A stretch of 64,000 nt of DNA, from positions 53,414,653-53,478,652 of the forward strand of contig NC_056752.1 of the NCBI RefSeq assembly GCF_018687715.1, given 5' to 3'. The notes under the pieces are model-generated. The model made no database searches and was not told the DNA's origin. It was given only the letters and a program-made list of their open reading frames with translations. The DNA is from Carya illinoinensis (lineage: Eukaryota; Streptophyta; Magnoliopsida; Fagales; Juglandaceae). Each line of letters starts with the position of its first letter. The stretch's first letter is position 1. A program made the position numbers and the translations under genes. This document shows, piece after piece, positions 62,011-64,000 of this stretch.

Positions 62011-63440
62011 ATATGAATAACAATAAGAACTTAGAGCTTCAGTTTGGGACGGGTTTGCAGGCTGAAGGTCAAGATCAAAAGAGACCTCTCAGGGCTGATG
62101 AGCCAATGCATGAAGCTTCCCCTTATGGAACTCCAAACTCCCACTGTGCCACTTCCACCTTTCAGAATCAAAGAACCCATGAGCAACATTAGCATTTTGG
62201 TCAACAACCAACCAATCATCAAGCAATCCCAGCATCAACTTGCACTAAAAGCAAAAGGCAAGCAAACATTGGAAATAAGTGGTGAAGCAACAAGAAACAC
62301 AAAGCTGCATCAGAAAATGCTTTTCAAGGGCAATAGTAGTGAATTTTCTGAGTTTGGCACTGTTCTTCTCCTACCTCGGAACCAACAGTTCAACAATCTA
62401 GCAAACCCAAGCAAAACCTCTTCAACACGTGGCGTCATCCTAGACCAGCATACAGCACATTCAAATGAATTTAAAGATTGCAGCGAAAGTCAGGTGCAGT
62501 CTCTGTTTCCCCCGGCTACTGGCCCATCTGTCACCTTACAGGCTAGTCACCTCAATTTGCCTTTCCCAGAGGAATCCATAAATTTCTCCAACTACGTGGC
62601 CCAAACTGCTCCATACATAGAACCTCTATATACAGACAACCCACCAGCACATACACAAAAGGCAACTCAGCCTTTATTCAATCACATTGACTTTCTGAAT
62701 CAAAACAGTTTCCTACAAAGTCCAAGCATAAATCGGGAACTGTCGATTTTTCAGAAACTCATTGCTTAGCTTCAAAATGCTTCCAACCCGCACGCAATCA
62801 AGGCCCAAAGCCCAAAATTATCTTTGATGGTCAGCCCTTCGGGCTGAGCCTGCCTCACCCTCAACCAACAGCAAATGGATCCAATCCTATTCTCAACTCA
62901 AACTCAGCCCACACCAATAGACCAACCCACCCACTTTGATCCATCAACCCCACAATCCGGTCAGCAATGGTCAAGTGAAGTCAATAAAATTAACCAAGTA
63001 CAAGCGACCCAACCACCAAACACAGAATCCCCTTCTGATCAAGCACCAACCAAAATTCATTCCAACAAGGAAAAAATACCAAGGAAGATGAAGGAAACTT
63101 CATCGGGCAGCAGACCATATTTATCTCCACCTAAACACAACAGTCCCAAACCAGCAGTCAGTGAAGATGAAATATAAAGCAATAGCCCATCTTTTATCAA
63201 CACTGGAAATCAGCAACTGGGCGACAACACTACTGCCTCCTTGTTCCAACCAGGCAACACAGTAAGCTCACAGAGGTGGATATCCAGAAGGGCCCCAAAG
63301 AAGCATGGATTTTCACCCTACAAGCTAGAAGACGAGCACCAACAGGGTAATCTCTACAACTCTCCAGTCATGAATCTATTCCCTTTAAATCCAACAACCG
63401 AAGTGGCAGGGTCTGAACTGCCCTCAGATCAACCATGAAG
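62011..63440 (+). pseudogene. LINE ORF1 C-terminal part, frame-broken
   Basis: Successive frames (62011-62192, 62044-62769, 62875-63177, 63241-63440) carry low-complexity Gln/Pro/Ser/Asn-rich sequence usual for the tail of plant L1 ORF1. Stops and shifts between them show decay. No zinc knuckle is seen in the part present. The last frame ends at TGA 63436-63438, overlapping the ORF2 start. Confidence 0.55.
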
Positions 63441-64000
63441 ATCCTCACTTGGAATTGTCAGGGTATTGGTCGACCCTGTGCAATTAGAAATCTAAAGGCC
63501 AACATAAGGACTCATAATCCAGATGCTATCTTTCTTTCTGAAACTATTTTGCAATATGTAAATATCGCTGGTGTTGTAAATAGCCTAGGATTTTGCCTTT
63601 TTGTTTATAACCCCCCAACTGGGAAATGGGATGGGCTTTTGTTTATGTGGCGTAATGGTGTTGATGTAGAAACCATCTTTATTTCCAGCAATGTAATAGT
63701 TATGTTAGTTTATTCGGATCCTGCTCATACTTCCTGGTTGCTCACTTTAGTTACTGCCCAGCACAGAAAAAACACAAACCAACCTTCTGGAACATTTTCA
63801 AAGAGCTCTCTGAAAATTATCATGGGCCTCTGCTTTCTATTGGAGACTTCAATTCAATTCTTAAACAATTTGAAAAAACTGGTGCTAGGCCTTTTGCAAT
63901 CTCATCTTCTCATAATGATCTAGCTCTTTACGTGGAACACCAAGGCTTAGTTGACTTAGGACACAAGGGACCCACTTACACTTGGACAAACAACAGACAA
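63435..64000 (+). pseudogene. LINE ORF2 start: endonuclease domain, frameshifted, partial
   Basis: The frame starts MKILTWNCQGIGRPCAIRNL, the standard start of L1 APE-type endonuclease, with the conserved Asn of WNCQG and Glu of LSET. A frameshift lies near 63760. After it the expected sequence continues in another frame (FWNIFKELSENYHGPLLSIG, GDFNSIL, then GHKGPTYTWTNNRQ at the edge). The copy cannot make an intact protein. Confidence 0.82.

Larger units (their letters stand above)
61985..64000 (+). mobile_element. LINE (L1 type), 5'-truncated, running off the right edge
   Basis: It begins in the C-terminal part of ORF1 (ELQFGTGLQAEG, then Pro/Ser/Thr-rich sequence) and continues into ORF2 with its endonuclease. 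Only the start of the endonuclease lies in the window. The left border is approximate; no target duplication can be tested because the 3' end is outside. Confidence 0.75.

Overview
The window is nuclear DNA of a woody eudicot. It has plant gene families with GT-AG introns, long AT-rich spacers and dense nested transposons. The MITE style would fit Fagales/Juglandaceae, but that is a weak guess. The genes form a conserved block: URT1 (5' part, left edge, minus), a carboxylesterase pair, an At2g45590-type kinase, a CLB1/SYT7-type lipid-transfer protein and a CYP76 P450. As I remember it, Arabidopsis At2g45580-45620 and its duplicate segment near At3g61040-61050 hold the same families, so this looks like the undivided ancestral order.

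Layout. 1-423: N-terminal part of URT1. 1189-8329: a 7.1-kb Mutator-like element (MULE) with a 10-bp target duplication and diverged terminal inverted repeats (TIRs). It carries a FAR1/FRS-type transposase and a convergent GRF-zinc-finger/membrane protein gene, separated by a tandem-repeat array. 10317-12581: two tail-to-tail carboxylesterases, one without its catalytic serine. 17944-24631: a germin-like gene split by a gag-only copia element and by a hAT element that itself contains a solo LTR. 26483-28486: a non-RD receptor-like kinase with a large insert in its activation segment. 32832-49055: an 11-exon CLB1-like gene (exons assembled here, phase-consistent, 513 aa) whose introns host a LINE, a solo LTR and a hAT nested in a Harbinger-type MITE. 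52705-54400: a two-exon CYP76. 56761-61813: an LTR-flanked non-autonomous element carrying a fragment of a STY-type kinase gene. 61985-64000: a LINE running off the right edge.

The most interesting structure is the MULE. Two genes read inward from the two ends and meet at a tandem array, as mudrA and mudrB do in maize MuDR. Here the second gene is a small GRF zinc finger/coiled-coil/transmembrane protein. Other notable items are the serine-less carboxylesterase, the kinase insert with five spaced Trp-Trp motifs, the germin gene with three datable insertions, and the captured kinase fragment. All splice sites were placed by eye from GT/AG, phase and family similarity; no search was run.
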